A DNA stretch of 64,000 nucleotides, from assembly GCA_029637525.1 (NCBI GenBank), contig CP072660.1, forward strand, positions 620,001-684,000. Reading direction: 5' to 3'. How positions within the stretch are numbered: the stretch's first letter is position 1; every line of letters starts with the position of its first letter. This document shows positions 18,055 to 27,432 of this stretch, piece by piece. The position numbers were made by a program, and so were the translations under genes. Source of the DNA: Desulfurococcaceae archaeon MEX13E-LK6-19 (GTDB taxonomy: Archaea; Thermoproteota; Thermoprotei_A; Sulfolobales; Desulfurococcaceae). The notes under the pieces are model-generated. The model was not told the origin of the DNA. It saw nothing but the letters and a program-made list of their open reading frames with translations, and did no database searches.

Positions 18055-18621
18055 ATGACTTGGCTTGACGGTAGGCATGGTTTTCCGAGACCTGTTGGCG
18101 GCGGGGATATTGTTACTAATACTACGGGTTCTTTTGGTGTCTTTGAGGAGGTTATCAAGCATGTTAATGAGTCTGGTATTGTTGTTCCTTCTGTTCCATA
18201 TAATCTTAAAGATCTATTTACGCTTGTAGGTATGGCTGCTGGTTTGTTTCTAGTTTTCCTTCTCATATATGCTCTCGTTGTTGGGAAGTTTTTCTTTATA
18301 GAGAAGCCTATTAGGTTCATAGCTCCATTCGATAAGAAGGATGTGCCAACTTATAGTATTGTACGTGAATACTATTATACTGGGTTAAGAAGAATTATTA
18401 GGGAATTGTATCTAAGCTTTTTGGCTAGACTTCATAGTATTGGAGTCATGTTGAAGCCCGGCTATACTCCACGAGAAGTGGCTCGTGCAGCAAAGACTTT
18501 GATAGGCGACTTTGGGTACAAGGTTGCTAGACTCTATGAGGAGCTAATGTATAGTCGGAAACAGCCGACGACTCGTGATGTAGAGGAGTTCAAGAAGGTT
18601 GTTAGCCGTGATGAGCACTAA
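18055..18621 (+). CDS. DUF4129-type membrane protein of the MoxR cluster
   Basis: Single-pass membrane protein, 188 residues from ATG 18055. Upstream TTG 18025 and GTG 18034 are in frame, but GGTGG at 18046-18050 favours 18055. One strong membrane segment (LVGMAAGLFLVFLLIYALVVG) is followed by a cytoplasmic tail with the DUF4129 pattern YTPREVARAA...LYEELMYSRKQPTTRDVEEF. DUF4129 proteins recur in MoxR-DUF58 clusters. Its last 11 bases overlap the next gene. The role is not established for the family. Confidence 0.75.
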   Translation: MTWLDGRHGFPRPVGGGDIVTNTTGSFGVFEEVIKHVNESGIVVPSVPYNLKDLFTLVGMAAGLFLVFLLIYALVVGKFFFIEKPIRFIAPFDKKDVPTYSIVREYYYTGLRRIIRELYLSFLARLHSIGVMLKPGYTPREVARAAKTLIGDFGYKVARLYEELMYSRKQPTTRDVEEFKKVVSRDEH

Positions 18622-19768
18622 AGTATACGTAGCAGTATTCATACTATTCATTATGTTAACGATATTCAGTATCTACATGCCATTGCTCATAAAGCCCGGT
18701 GAAGAGAGTGCTAGTCCTTACAATAAGAAGCTTTTTGGGACATCGACACTTGTATCGCTTATAAGGAGCCGTGGATACAGTGTTGTCATCATCAATAGTG
18801 TTTATGAGTTAAAGAGTATTGATGGTAAACACGTTGTTTTCGTAGTGATTGCTCCGGATAAACCATTTACGCGAGGCGAAGTCAATTTCCTTAAAGAGTA
18901 TTCTAGTGAGAAAAAACTGTCTCTCCTCATAGCTGATGAGATCGGTGTTGTGAATAATGTTACAATGGAGCTGCTTGGTATCCGTATCTATGGTGAGCTC
19001 ATTAGGGATGTTGACCTCATTGGGAGTGGGTGGGAGGATTTTGTTAGAGTAAAATGCCGTATCGATAATAATGAGTACAAGGTAGCGTTTAGTAGGTCTT
19101 CAATAGTTGTTTCCGGGGAAGCTAGTGTACAGCCTATGTGTATTGCTATGGGTAGGATATGGGTTGATCTAGACTGGGATATGGATAAGGATCGTGATGA
19201 ACCGTATGTAGGTAATCCTGTTACAGGAGTCTATGGCTACTATAGTGGGGGCAAGTATGTTGTCGTGGCTGACTCAAGTATCTTCACGAACTATATGGTT
19301 GGCGGGTATGGTGGTATTCCTTCTACAAAGAAATTCGTGTTAGGGGTAATAGAGTGGCTTGCAGATGGTGATGATGTTGTTTTTGTTATAGACAATAGTC
19401 ATTATATTATGAGGGAAGATACTGGTGCTAAAGCGCTAGTCCTCTTCTTGACATCGCCGGTTATTGCAGCAAAACTGCTTGGTTTAACACTATGGGGTAT
19501 TGGTGTACAGAACATATTGCTCATCTCAATGTTCGCGGCAGTTATACTTGGTGCACTTCTCTACAAGCCTTTGAGAATACGTGTTGAAGGCTATTTCAGT
19601 TACATTGATGAGTGCCGTGTTAAACTGGCTAATGAGTCTATTAGACTTGGTAGAATACTTGGTGACAGATACTTGATTAAACTAGCTGGTAAAGCATGGA
19701 GGAGGAGAAGGATTGTTAATAAACTTGTCGGGTATATTTCTCGTTTAGAACGAAAAGGAGTTGGCTGA
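18611..19768 (+). CDS. DUF4350-like membrane protein
   Basis: About 385 residues. An N-terminal membrane anchor ([21 protein letters not shown]) precedes a Rossmann-like domain: [21 protein letters not shown], then [12 protein letters not shown] and LLIADEIG. This matches DUF4350, an intracellular-type GATase/DUF4159-like fold seen in MoxR clusters. A late hydrophobic segment ([20 protein letters not shown]) is followed by a basic tail. ATG 18611 lies inside the end of the previous gene and is preferred over earlier non-ATG codons. Overlap on one side and a 2-base gap on the other show a tight operon. Confidence 0.75.
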   Translation: MSTKVYVAVFILFIMLTIFSIYMPLLIKPGEESASPYNKKLFGTSTLVSLIRSRGYSVVIINSVYELKSIDGKHVVFVVIAPDKPFTRGEVNFLKEYSSEKKLSLLIADEIGVVNNVTMELLGIRIYGELIRDVDLIGSGWEDFVRVKCRIDNNEYKVAFSRSSIVVSGEASVQPMCIAMGRIWVDLDWDMDKDRDEPYVGNPVTGVYGYYSGGKYVVVADSSIFTNYMVGGYGGIPSTKKFVLGVIEWLADGDDVVFVIDNSHYIMREDTGAKALVLFLTSPVIAAKLLGLTLWGIGVQNILLISMFAAVILGALLYKPLRIRVEGYFSYIDECRVKLANESIRLGRILGDRYLIKLAGKAWRRRRIVNKLVGYISRLERKGVG

Positions 19769-19770
19769 TT

Positions 19771-20691
19771 TTGTCTAGTGAAACACTTTATGAAAAAGTT
19801 GTATCTGAGGTATCAAGGGTTATCGTTGGTAAGAAGGAGGAGCTTAAGCTGATTATTGCTTCTATGATTGCCAACGGGCATGTAATGCTTGAGGGGGTTC
19901 CTGGTGTCGCGAAGACGACTATAGCTAAAGCTATTGCTTCTGCTTTCAACTTGGAGTTCAAGCGTATACAGTTTACACCTGATCTATTGCCAAGCGATAT
20001 CATTGGGACAATGGTTTACAAAGGAGGGGTGTTCGAGTTCCATAAAGGCCCTATTTTCGCGAACATAGTTCTTGTCGACGAGATTAATCGTGCTAGCCCT
20101 AAGACGCAGTCGGCTCTACTGGAGGCAATGCAGGAGAGACAAGTAACGGTATGGGGTAAGACCTACAAGTTACCCGACCCCTTCATCGTGCTTGCTACAC
20201 TTAACCCTGTAGAGTACGAGGGTGTCTACCCGCTCTCAGAGGCACAGATCGATAGGTTCTTGGCCAAGATAATTATTGGTTATCCCACGCGTGACGAAGC
20301 AGTGGAGATTCTCGATAGGCTAAAGACTATTGAGGAGTGGCCTATAGAGCCTATTGCATCCGGGAAAGACATTATTTATGCTCGTGAGAAACTATGGGAA
20401 GTCCATGTGGACCGTAATATAAAGTATTATATCGTTGATATTGTTGAGGAGACTCGTAGGCATCCGCATGTACGTCTTGGTGGTTCACCGCGTGCAGCAA
20501 TAGCAATAATGCAGCTTGCACGTGCACTAGCTTTCATCGAGGGAAGAGATTATGTTATACCAGATGACGTTAAGAGGGTTGCCAAGCCAGCTCTACGTCA
20601 CCGTATTATACTGAAGCCTGAGGCTCGTGTAGAGGGTATATCAAGCGATGACGTCGTGGATGATGTGCTTGACAAGATAAGACCCCCATAG
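19771..20691 (+). CDS. MoxR-family AAA+ ATPase
   Basis: MoxR-type AAA+ chaperone ATPase of 306 residues. Walker A is GVPGVAKTT near residues 42-50, Walker B is LVDEINRA, sensor 1 lies in [11 protein letters not shown], and the MoxR signature [11 protein letters not shown] is present. Start is TTG at 19771. MoxR ATPases work with VWA or DUF58 partners to mature or insert metal into target complexes; the DUF58 partner is the next gene. No client can be named; the hydrogenase and giant surface protein nearby are only positional suggestions. Confidence 0.93.
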   Translation: MSSETLYEKVVSEVSRVIVGKKEELKLIIASMIANGHVMLEGVPGVAKTTIAKAIASAFNLEFKRIQFTPDLLPSDIIGTMVYKGGVFEFHKGPIFANIVLVDEINRASPKTQSALLEAMQERQVTVWGKTYKLPDPFIVLATLNPVEYEGVYPLSEAQIDRFLAKIIIGYPTRDEAVEILDRLKTIEEWPIEPIASGKDIIYAREKLWEVHVDRNIKYYIVDIVEETRRHPHVRLGGSPRAAIAIMQLARALAFIEGRDYVIPDDVKRVAKPALRHRIILKPEARVEGISSDDVVDDVLDKIRPP

Positions 20692-20706
20692 AAGGGTTCC
20701 TGTCCC

Positions 20707-21996
20707 TTGCCTGTTATAACAACCCGTGGTATAGCACTATTCTTCGCCTCGGTGTTCCTAGTTATAGTTGGGCTTGCTGGTATCGGATGGCCTGTCACAC
20801 TGGTTGTTGGCTCCAGCCTCTTGGTGTTCATGTATATGGCCTATATACTGGCTAGAGGATACGAGGATGTTGTCGATAGTCTTGTTGTTGAAAGGTTTCT
20901 TAGTAAACAAAATGTTGTTGAAGGCGAGGAAGTTGATGTCATACTGAAGATCAGTGATATTCTGGGCTACGGTGTTCCTCGTCTAGACGTTGTTGATCAT
21001 GCTCCACGTCGTGTTAGGATCATAGGTAGGAACTATGGGTCTCTCTACATTGAGCGTAGAGGAACAGCTACTCTATCGTATAGAGTGAAGCCTTGTTTCG
21101 GGACAATATCTTTTAATGAAGTAGAGCTTGTTGCCCGCGACTTATTTGGCTTGTTCGGGTACAAGAAGATAGTTAATGTGCCCGGTGTGCTCAGGGTTAC
21201 ACCTTCCTATACTAGTGTCAAAGAACTAGTTGTTAAATCAACATACTATACTTTCGGTGTCTCACCGTCTAGGAGGAAAGGTGTAGGCTACGAGTTCTTC
21301 GAGTTACGTGACTATCAGCCTGGGGATGACTTCAGGAAGATAGTGTGGAGTGCTGTAGCTAGAACAGGAAAGCTTATCGTGCGTGAAGACGAGGCTGAAG
21401 TACAGTTGAAGACAATGTTGTTCCTTGATCTCTCGCAGGATACTTGGGTTGGTATAGAGTGTTGTATGGGTGCTGACTACGTTGTTAAGACAGCTCTCGC
21501 CATAACAGACCTCATGGCCAAGAGGGGTGATGTTGTTGGCTACACGTTGTTCCTAGGCGATAAATGGATCACGAGACCTCCCGCAAGGGCTCCAGAGGCT
21601 CTCGAGAAGCTATTGATCGACTCCTCTATAGTCTCTATGGAGGAGACTAGTGGACGCGACAATCTCGCCAGAGCACTCTATGATACCGTCGGGTATCTCG
21701 ATAATGGTTTACTAGTGGTCATTAGCTCGTGGGGGTTCTACAGGAGAAGTGTTGTAGATATTCTCGTCGATGTCTTGTCTAAGACAGGGTGTAGAGCTGT
21801 TGTATTAACTATAATGCCTGTGCTAGAGGGTATCAAGGTTCTAGAGGGCTTGTGGAGTATTGAGAAAATATACTATCGTATGGTTGGAGAGAAGCTGTTG
21901 TCTATAGGTGTACCGTTGTTTATTGCTAGGAACTGGAGCCAGGTAGCCGGGTTCCTCAGGTTCCTGGAAGAGGTGAGGACTAGTAGTGGATTATAG
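20707..21996 (+). CDS. DUF58 domain protein (MoxR partner)
   Basis: About 429 residues. Two N-terminal membrane segments (GIALFFASVFLVIVGLAGI and VVGSSLLVFMYMAYILA) precede a beta-rich region. The DUF58 signature ELRDYQPGDDFRKIVWSAVART with LIVREDE follows, then a degenerate VWA-like domain starting at MLFLDLS. Start is TTG at 20707. The following gene begins inside its last codons. DUF58 proteins are the standard partners of MoxR ATPases. Confidence 0.9.
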   Translation: MPVITTRGIALFFASVFLVIVGLAGIGWPVTLVVGSSLLVFMYMAYILARGYEDVVDSLVVERFLSKQNVVEGEEVDVILKISDILGYGVPRLDVVDHAPRRVRIIGRNYGSLYIERRGTATLSYRVKPCFGTISFNEVELVARDLFGLFGYKKIVNVPGVLRVTPSYTSVKELVVKSTYYTFGVSPSRRKGVGYEFFELRDYQPGDDFRKIVWSAVARTGKLIVREDEAEVQLKTMLFLDLSQDTWVGIECCMGADYVVKTALAITDLMAKRGDVVGYTLFLGDKWITRPPARAPEALEKLLIDSSIVSMEETSGRDNLARALYDTVGYLDNGLLVVISSWGFYRRSVVDILVDVLSKTGCRAVVLTIMPVLEGIKVLEGLWSIEKIYYRMVGEKLLSIGVPLFIARNWSQVAGFLRFLEEVRTSSGL

Positions 21997-22807
21997 GAGG
22001 GTTATCGCTCCTGTAGCTATGGGTGTGTTACTTGTACTCCTCTATGGCCCCAGCAACCATACTCTATTCCTAGGTATTGCTGTGCCAGTATTGTTTAACA
22101 TACTTGCAAGCGGGCTATGGATTATACCCATCGTCTTCCTCATAGTACTCTTGTCTCGTGGACTTATGTTGGTCTTGCTTCTACTGATGGTACTGCTGGT
22201 TTTCTTTCTCGAGGAGCTTTTTATTGAGAAGAGCTATCCGTTGAAGACAATAGTCCGCTACAACGATTTCTATGTACTGCTGGGCTGTATTGGTGTCTCC
22301 TTTACTGTGTTCCTGTACGTGTTGATGGTTGTCAACGCTTTTGTTTACACGAGCACTGGTCTAATGGCTGTTGTTGCGCAAATGTATTCTACGCGTGAGG
22401 GTATTACGGTTGTTTATCTTGTTGTGCTATTGCTTGCATCGGGTCTTTTAGAGAAAATAGTTACCCCGTGGAGGAAGTCTTTCCCTAGAGAAGGATTTGT
22501 GTCAAAATTAGCTCGTAGAATAGCTATTTACTCTAGTGATCCTGGTTTAGTGTTTTCACGGTCTATGTTCTTGTTAATGCTGGTTATTACAGTGTATTTG
22601 GGCTCTAGCTGCCTACCCGCTCTAGCCCTAGCCTACATTATCTACAAAGTATTTCCATACAAGAAATACGCTGGAGCACTAGCAGTCACTGTATTCATTC
22701 TCTATCTTATCGTAACAGGACTCTATACAGAACTCTATGGAATAAATGAGTGGCTGGAGACTATAGTTAAAAATATTGATGAATCAATAAAATATAGTAG
22801 TGGATGA
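21986..22807 (+). CDS. Polytopic membrane protein of the MoxR cluster
   Basis: Unrecognised integral membrane protein of 273 residues. About seven hydrophobic segments can be seen, beginning VIAPVAMGVLLVLLYG and ending AGALAVTVFILYLIVTGLY, with a short acidic soluble tail. The GTG start overlaps the DUF58 stop by 11 bases, so the two are translationally coupled. Membrane proteins of this sort end many MoxR-DUF58 operons and may hold the complex at the membrane. That role is inferred from position alone. Confidence 0.7.
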   Translation: MDYRRVIAPVAMGVLLVLLYGPSNHTLFLGIAVPVLFNILASGLWIIPIVFLIVLLSRGLMLVLLLLMVLLVFFLEELFIEKSYPLKTIVRYNDFYVLLGCIGVSFTVFLYVLMVVNAFVYTSTGLMAVVAQMYSTREGITVVYLVVLLLASGLLEKIVTPWRKSFPREGFVSKLARRIAIYSSDPGLVFSRSMFLLMLVITVYLGSSCLPALALAYIIYKVFPYKKYAGALAVTVFILYLIVTGLYTELYGINEWLETIVKNIDESIKYSSG

Positions 22808-22810
22808 GAT

Positions 22811-22993
22811 ATGAGCGTGAAACTACGTCTTGCAGTAGGCGTAGTATTGGTCGGCGTGGGGCTGGGATTCCTAATAGCAAGCATTTATCTAATGTATATC
22901 TACCACGTAATGGCATCACTGTTTTCAGCAATCCTAGGCTTTACAGTAACAAGCCTAGGTATTGATATGATTAAAGAAAAGAAACCAGTATAA
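22811..22993 (+). CDS. Small two-helix membrane protein
   Basis: A 60-residue protein made of two hydrophobic segments (RLAVGVVLVGVGLGFLIASIYLM and MASLFSAILGFTVTSLGIDM) with a basic KEKKPV end. It starts 3 bases after the previous stop, with GGATGAGAT just before the ATG, so it is the last gene of the MoxR operon. No family is recognised. Given its size it could be a stabilising accessory subunit. Confidence 0.6.
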   Translation: MSVKLRLAVGVVLVGVGLGFLIASIYLMYIYHVMASLFSAILGFTVTSLGIDMIKEKKPV

Positions 22994-23198
22994 GACAGTA
23001 GTTTATGGATAAAGTGTTTCTCAGGTTAGGTTTAACTGGTTGGCATATGTTTTAATAACTCAACATTGTTCTCCCGCAGTACTTGCATTACCTTTTTTGA
23101 ATAGTTTTATCTCCTAGTGTTCTTCAATACTTGAAACAGCTTTTTGATCAACATGTGGTGCAAGGTGGAAAAACTAGGTATGAAGAAGGGTTATTTCT

Positions 23199-26126
23199 TT
23201 ATTTTGATTTCATGCGGTATATCATCAGTATTGCTAGTGCTAGTAGTACCAGTATTATAGCTATTATTGTTGGGCTCTTCACTATGTCTTCTAATGAGAT
23301 TGTTTGTGTTTCAGTAGTTGTTGTCTCTGTTTCCTCGCTTATTGTTATGGGTTGTAGTTGTTCTATGGCTTTATTCCCGTTGTTGTCTATTGCTATTATT
23401 GTTATGTTATGTGTTCCTGGCTCTAGTTCTATTGTGTATTTTGTTTTGTTTGTTACGTCTACTGGTTCTCCATCAATGTATAATAGTACTTGTTTCACTC
23501 CAGATAGGTTGTCGTGGATGTTCCACTCTATGGTTAGCTTATGGTCTTCTAGTTTGGTGTCCTTGATCTCTATTACTGGCGGTGTTGTATCTATTATTAT
23601 CTTTTGCTTGATTATATACTGGTTACCTGAGGCATCTATAGCCGTTATTTCAAGAATGTAGAGTCCATCGCCCGGGACAGTTATATAGTCTTCTAGTAGT
23701 TGTGTTGTAGTGTTTGTAGTGAATGTTTTATTGTATACTATTCCCGTTACCGGGGTTTTCCTACATAGTCTGACTTCTATTCTCGCTAGTGGTACAATGG
23801 TGTTGTTAGTGTAGGCGATGACCCTATATGTTATTTCTCTGTCTCTAATGCTCAGTTTTTGTAGCTCTATTGATGGCGGGACAGTATTCATGTAGATCAT
23901 TATTGTACTGATAGAAGTCTTCCCAGTTGCGTCGACAGCTATTACTGTTACATTATTGTACCCAGGTTTGAGAGAGAATTCAATGGTCTTTTCTATTTTA
24001 TCCTTGTAGCCACTGGTGATTTTCTCTATTTCCACGTTATTGACAATGATTACGAGTGTTTTTAATGCATTGTTGTCTACTACCCTAATGTTTACGGGAT
24101 AAGGTTTCTCTTTATATGAGAGCCCCACGATTAATGTATTATTGACTATTATGTTGTATGGTGCTGAAATATTGATTGTCGGCGGTATGGTGTCTTTAAT
24201 ATAGTTTAATATGAGTGTTGATGTGTGTCCAAGCACGTCTACTACAATAACTTTTATCTCCAAAGCACCGTCGGGAAGACTGGTTAGGTTGACCAGGTAG
24301 TCAACGGGTTCATTGTATGTCAGCTTCTCGTACGTGTCATTTACGGTGATGACTCCATGGAGACTGTTGTTAACATATATTGTTATGTTCTTAAAGTGCG
24401 GCTCATTTATGTAGAGTCTTAGTTTAACGTATTCTCCCACATAGCTCTGGTTTCCTGGCTCGTAGAGTACTATCACTGGTGGTGTATTGTCTACGGAGAT
24501 CCTAATGGGGTTTGATGAGTAGTCTCCTATTCTCGCCAATAGAGTGTATTCTCCGTCATCAAGATCTGTTATTGTTGCTTCGAAGATATTGTCTTCTATG
24601 AGGCTCATTTCCTTTCTTGCAACGAGTTTGTCTTGAGAATAGATCTCTAGTACAGGGCTACTCGTGTAATTTCCTTCAACAACAACTCTTACATTGAATG
24701 GTGTTTCTACTATGGCGTTGTCAGTGGGTTCGATAATCTTTATGCTCGGGGGAGTAGTGGTCGTGTTCTCGACAATGCTTATTGCTTGTAGCTTGTATGT
24801 TTCATCGTTTATCTTTACTTGGACCATGTGTAGTCTTGTGTTGCTGTATATTATGGTGTTTCCATCGAATAACGTTATACTGCCTGGCATTCTCCCAAGA
24901 TAGTCTATTGAGCCATTGATTGACACAAGGTATAGTTTATCCGCAATTCCTACAAGCAAGTCATTAACATTGTCGCCCCATAAGTCACCTATACTCATGC
25001 TTGTAATGTTTTCTCCGCTGGGCACAGTGTTCATCTCTATTGTTTCTTCAAGTATACCATTGGTAGTGTTGTAGACGCGGAGTTCTCCTTGGCGTGTATC
25101 TTTGTCCACAATGTCTACAACAAGGTGTTCTCCCGCCAGAGACATCGTGTGTATCTCATATGAATCCAGGTTGTAGGATAGAGTATAGACTAGGCTCCCG
25201 TCTAGAAGATGGTAGGCTTCAATGACTAGTTTGTCTGCTGTACCTGTATCCATGTTTATGTGGACGAACAATAGCACTAGTAGATTATTTGTTTTCGTGT
25301 AGGGCTTGAATACTCCTATAGTGGTGTAGTCTGTTTTACTGATACTCCAGCTCCATGATCCATCAATGCTTGATACTGATACTGTGGTGCTTAGTGAGGG
25401 TGGGAGAAGTGATAATGTGGTATAGGCTTTAACGACTATGTCTCTTCTTAAGTCAATAAGTCCATCGCCATCAGTATCGGTTATGATATGGTTTGTCCAG
25501 ATACTATAGAGTTTCCCGGATGTAGTAGTTGAACTAATTAGGTCACCGTTACTTACATTGATTTTGTAGAGATAGTCTTTAAGCTCTATGGATAGGTATC
25601 CCTGTTTTATAGCTGGCACAATAATGTTGGCCACGTTGTCTCTAAGTATAGTGTTTTGTGGAATCCTAATGATGTCTCCGTCGATACTTATGCTGTAGGT
25701 TTTCTCGTATACAATACTGTTGGTGCCAGGCTCTATTAAGACTACTTTTAGGCTAGTCGACTTAAGGTATACTGCTAAGAGCTCGTTGTAGCTATCACGG
25801 TCGATATCGTCTAGTGGTATAAGTGAGTACAGCCCGGGATAGTCACCAGTGTATTTCATGAGGGTACTGTTTGTCAGTGGGTCAATAACCTCGATATCCT
25901 TATTGCCGATAATGACGACAACATCATTCACGTTGTCATTGTTATAGTCTCTGAGACAGGATGACAATAACTTTGAGCTGTATACTCTACTCCAGTTAAC
26001 ACTATACATCAAGTCGATGCTATTGTCTAACAACACATTGGAGACGAGTGTACTCTCCACAGTTACAGGTACAATTGCTGTAAACAACAGAGAGACCAAG
26101 AGGCAAAGAGTGAGTAAGCGTGACAT
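23199..26126 (-). CDS. Exported beta-propeller/Ig-like surface protein, copy A
   Basis: A 975-residue membrane-anchored surface protein. It starts with a signal peptide (MSRLLTLCLLVSLLFTAIVPVTVES). The N-terminal half has FG-GAP/VCBS-like repeats with calcium-loop sequences such as DYNNDNVNDVV, DIDRDSYNELL, DTDGDGLIDLR and GDLWGDNVNDLL, so a beta-propeller is likely. Several Ig-like domains of about 90 residues follow, each with a VDNTPPVI or DTTPPVIEI link. A short TE-rich stalk, one membrane helix and MKSK end it. GGTGG precedes the ATG. It is closely related to the protein encoded at 27433-30354. Binding or adhesion is likely, but the ligand is unknown. Confidence 0.85.
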   Translation of the reverse strand: MSRLLTLCLLVSLLFTAIVPVTVESTLVSNVLLDNSIDLMYSVNWSRVYSSKLLSSCLRDYNNDNVNDVVVIIGNKDIEVIDPLTNSTLMKYTGDYPGLYSLIPLDDIDRDSYNELLAVYLKSTSLKVVLIEPGTNSIVYEKTYSISIDGDIIRIPQNTILRDNVANIIVPAIKQGYLSIELKDYLYKINVSNGDLISSTTTSGKLYSIWTNHIITDTDGDGLIDLRRDIVVKAYTTLSLLPPSLSTTVSVSSIDGSWSWSISKTDYTTIGVFKPYTKTNNLLVLLFVHINMDTGTADKLVIEAYHLLDGSLVYTLSYNLDSYEIHTMSLAGEHLVVDIVDKDTRQGELRVYNTTNGILEETIEMNTVPSGENITSMSIGDLWGDNVNDLLVGIADKLYLVSINGSIDYLGRMPGSITLFDGNTIIYSNTRLHMVQVKINDETYKLQAISIVENTTTTPPSIKIIEPTDNAIVETPFNVRVVVEGNYTSSPVLEIYSQDKLVARKEMSLIEDNIFEATITDLDDGEYTLLARIGDYSSNPIRISVDNTPPVIVLYEPGNQSYVGEYVKLRLYINEPHFKNITIYVNNSLHGVITVNDTYEKLTYNEPVDYLVNLTSLPDGALEIKVIVVDVLGHTSTLILNYIKDTIPPTINISAPYNIIVNNTLIVGLSYKEKPYPVNIRVVDNNALKTLVIIVNNVEIEKITSGYKDKIEKTIEFSLKPGYNNVTVIAVDATGKTSISTIMIYMNTVPPSIELQKLSIRDREITYRVIAYTNNTIVPLARIEVRLCRKTPVTGIVYNKTFTTNTTTQLLEDYITVPGDGLYILEITAIDASGNQYIIKQKIIIDTTPPVIEIKDTKLEDHKLTIEWNIHDNLSGVKQVLLYIDGEPVDVTNKTKYTIELEPGTHNITIIAIDNNGNKAIEQLQPITISEETETTTTETQTISLEDIVKSPTIIAIILVLLALAILMIYRMKSK

Positions 26127-26622
26127 ACCCGCTAACCACCATGTAACAATAAGTGATCAATAATATAAATACGTTAAACAAATTCTGTTCTTTAAAACAC
26201 TACAAACTAGATAACAAAAAGTGTGTTTCGCAAGAACTCTGGATTACTGATATGTTCTCTATTACATCTCCTGGGTTTATGCACTTAAGTAGTGATGATA
26301 ATTTCTACATGGTATCACCGACTTCGTATAATGATCTTGTTGCCCCTGACGTTAAGTCTTACAATAGAATGCTCTTTAATGCCAGCAGCTTAAGCGATAG
26401 CCTCCGGGGTGTATAGTGTATTCTTCTTGCTAATCCTGTTTCCACCGACAGAGACATTGTTTTATTACTTCAAAGTAAATTTACATAGTCTGGGCAGCGA
26501 TAAGTTTCTGAGAAATGTCAATAAAGTCTGGATTATGTATGATTACGTGCTAAAGGATTTACTTCATTATTAACCATTAATGCAGAGAAGCAAATGTTTT
26601 GCAAATCAACCATACTTTTTGA
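26127..26622. other. Intergenic stretch without supported gene
   Basis: This stretch of about 500 bases separates copy A of the surface protein from vapC. Open frames here (for example a plus-strand frame at 26153-26416) have no recognisable domain and no ribosome site. On the minus strand, short protein-like fragments appear in different frames between about 26230 and 26450, so it may be a decayed gene. The promoter of the minus-strand surface protein should lie in 26140-26170. Confidence 0.4.
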
Positions 26623-26964
26623 TTAAATGTTCTCTGTTAATTTGAGATCGGGTGCTAGTTTTTCCTTTATTATCCTGAAGTGTTTATCCAGTGTTACGAG
26701 TTCTAGCTCGTTATTATATGCTTGTGCTGCTATTACTAAGTCTATTGCTGGTAGGGGAGTACCTATTTTACGTAGTTTTGTTTGCCACACTATAGCTAGT
26801 TTATAATCCTGTTTGCTTGGATACAGTATTTTTGCTACATGCATTATTACTGGTGGGTATTCTATGGTTGTTAGTATGGATACATATCCTGGTATCAGTT
26901 GCGTATTCCTATGTGCTATGAGCTCTATTACCGCGCTTGTGTCGTAGAGTCTATTCTCCTCCAT
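26623..26964 (-). CDS. vapC: VapC-type PIN-domain toxin ribonuclease
   Basis: PIN-domain endoribonuclease of 113 residues, slightly short for VapC. The acidic active site is complete: D8 (LYDTSAVIE), E35 (LTTIEYPP), D75 (PAIDLVIAA) and D93 (VTLDKHF). Its ATG lies inside the end of the antitoxin gene (37-base overlap), giving the typical antitoxin-first operon. It should cleave RNA when freed from VapB. The pair sits between two paralogous surface-protein genes. Confidence 0.9.
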   Translation of the reverse strand: MEENRLYDTSAVIELIAHRNTQLIPGYVSILTTIEYPPVIMHVAKILYPSKQDYKLAIVWQTKLRKIGTPLPAIDLVIAAQAYNNELELVTLDKHFRIIKEKLAPDLKLTENI

Positions 26965-27218
26965 TCCTTCTTCACCATCTCTTCATACAGCTTCTTCTCC
27001 ACGTTGTAGGGGAGAGGTTTTAGAGACTCCTCATCAACACCAAGCTCCTTTAAATCCTCAAGCAATTCATTTGAGGACTCGACGAGACGTGTCTCCTCTA
27101 GACGCCGCAAATACTCTTCAATACTCTTCCTCACAACTTCACTCCAATTAATCTCTCTATATCTCCTCATTTTCTCTGCAAGCCTGCGCGGTATACGAAC
27201 AGTTATGTTCACAGACAT
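26928..27218 (-). CDS. vapB: VapB-type ribbon-helix-helix antitoxin
   Basis: Antitoxin of about 96 residues. The N terminus SVNITVRIPRRLAEKMRRYREINWSEVVRKSIEEYL is a ribbon-helix-helix DNA-binding domain. The charged C-terminal part (ESLKPLPYNVEKKLYEEM) would wrap the toxin. ATG 27218 is preferred; GTG 27230 four codons upstream is possible because the predicted transcript start is close to it. It precedes and overlaps vapC, and the RHH domain probably represses its own promoter. Confidence 0.85.
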   Translation of the reverse strand: MSVNITVRIPRRLAEKMRRYREINWSEVVRKSIEEYLRRLEETRLVESSNELLEDLKELGVDEESLKPLPYNVEKKLYEEMVKKEWRRIDSTTQAR

Positions 27219-27250
27219 GCATGCACCCACATATACATACAGTAGAGAAC

Positions 27251-27258
27251 TATATAAA
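27251..27258 (-). promoter_or_regulatory. TATA box for vapBC
   Basis: The minus-strand sequence TTTATATA ends about 33 bases before ATG 27218. A start about 26 bases downstream would be near 27228, giving an almost leaderless vapB message. Confidence 0.5.
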
Positions 27259-27432
27259 CATTAGAGAGAACCTTGTCCAAACATGGTTCTTTGAATAGCT
27301 GGTTTTGTGAGATTTAGAAACTTCTTTAAGACGCCATCAAGTCTTTGTATTCTATGGCGGCTCCAGTAAGGTCTTTATTATAGCGGAAGAGGAAAGAATT
27401 GTTATTAAAAAGTAGTATGGTGTTTTTGTTTT

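Noticed and set aside
26153-26416. 87-codon plus-strand frame in the vapC upstream gap
   Set aside because: No ribosome site, no recognised domain, and the flanking genes read the other strand. Better seen as remnant or noise.
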